From: an uncultured Blautia sp.
GTDB lineage: Bacteria; Bacillota; Clostridia; Lachnospirales; Lachnospiraceae
DNA: 64,000 bases
Direction of reading: 5' to 3'
Assembly: GCA_946557785.1 (NCBI GenBank)
Contig: CAMNTH010000011.1
Coordinates: 1-64,000 of the forward strand
Shown here: one piece after another, positions 63,850 through 64,000 of the stretch
Numbering within the stretch: position 1 is the stretch's first letter
Layout of the letters: each line of letters begins with the position of its first letter
Notes under the pieces: model-generated
The model's input: only the letters and a program-made list of their open reading frames with translations
What the model was told of the DNA's origin: nothing
Database searches by the model: none
Made by a program: the position numbers and the translations under genes

Positions 63850-64000
63850 ATGAAGATTTTAGTAACCGGTTTCGATCCTTTTGGAGGCGAACCTATTAAC
63901 CCTGCCATTGAAACAGTAAAACGGCTTCCGGATGTGATCGCAGGAGCAGAGATCGTGAAGCTGGAGATTCCAACAATATGTCATAAATCTCTGCAGGTGA
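63850..64000 (+). CDS. pcp: Pyroglutamyl-peptidase I, 5' part (cut by window end)
   Basis: The first 50 codons are present; the rest lies outside the window. [19 protein letters not shown] is the diagnostic N-terminus of the C15 cysteine peptidase that removes pyroglutamate from peptide N-termini. The Glu-Cys-His triad is not yet reached. RBS AAAGGAGAAG; 16 bp after DUF979, same operon. Confidence 0.92.
   Translation, partial: MKILVTGFDPFGGEPINPAIETVKRLPDVIAGAEIVKLEIPTICHKSLQV

Overview
The window looks like a chromosomal segment of a low-to-mid GC Gram-positive anaerobe of the class Clostridia, most likely a gut Lachnospiraceae. Evidence: PolC-type DNA polymerase III, CodY, HrcA-type CIRCE control of groESL, a class III fructose-1,6-bisphosphatase, a two-gene replacement of bifunctional PurH behind a ZTP riboswitch, strong AGGAGG ribosome-binding sites, and TTGACA-17-TATAAT promoters. 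I cannot fix the genus. I see no insertion sequence, phage, CRISPR array or integrated element.

Layout. (1) 1-11.3 kb is an accessory sugar-uptake locus: ROK kinase, AraC regulator (reverse strand), secreted solute-binding protein, two LplB/YtcP-type permeases without an ATPase, alpha/beta hydrolase, URO-D-like protein, GH4 glycosidase, and a fusion of a glucosamine-6-phosphate-deaminase-like domain to a glycosylasparaginase domain. This is the best candidate for an undescribed pathway: import and breakdown of a glycan still attached to asparagine, or of a related amino-sugar conjugate. (2) 11.4-15.3 kb: threonine to glycine (tdh-kbl), then a two-subunit iron-sulfur fumarase. (3) 15.3-20.4 kb: cation efflux protein, tRNA-Trp and tRNA-Ser, serine acetyltransferase, YdcF-like protein, two tRNA-Gly genes, and a small reverse-strand cluster including a 53-codon gene. 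(4) 20.5-26.6 kb: RND exporter with a long coiled-coil insertion and its TetR regulator, a lipase-like hydrolase, and a tiny lipoprotein ORF overrun by a terminator. (5) 26.6-31.7 kb: malQ, then thyA-folA-vanZ and ilvE on the reverse strand. (6) 31.7-43.3 kb: xpaC-telA, ispG-polC, class III fbp, and a PurF-like protein lacking the glutaminase cysteine. (7) 43.4-49.6 kb: XRE regulator, comM-dprA-topA, codY. (8) 49.6-58.5 kb: CIRCE-groES-groEL, a DUF6106-like protein, guaB, an amidase, the ZTP riboswitch with purO-like and purH (AICAR transformylase only), and a Lon-like AAA+ ATPase without protease domain. (9) 58.5-64 kb: a second identical tRNA-Gly(GCC), a lysozyme-like protein, a secreted 3D-domain protein, metY, and a DUF969-DUF979-pcp operon cut by the window end.

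How the parts fit. Apart from the first 11 kb the window is mostly core metabolism and information processing. Purine synthesis appears three times (PurF-like, guaB, purO/purH), cell-wall enzymes cluster at 54-60.6 kb, and sulfur amino acid synthesis is represented by cysE and metY. Gene starts were chosen from ribosome-binding-site position. Promoters, terminators and hairpins were read by eye and base-paired by hand. Family assignments come from recognisable motifs, not from database searches.
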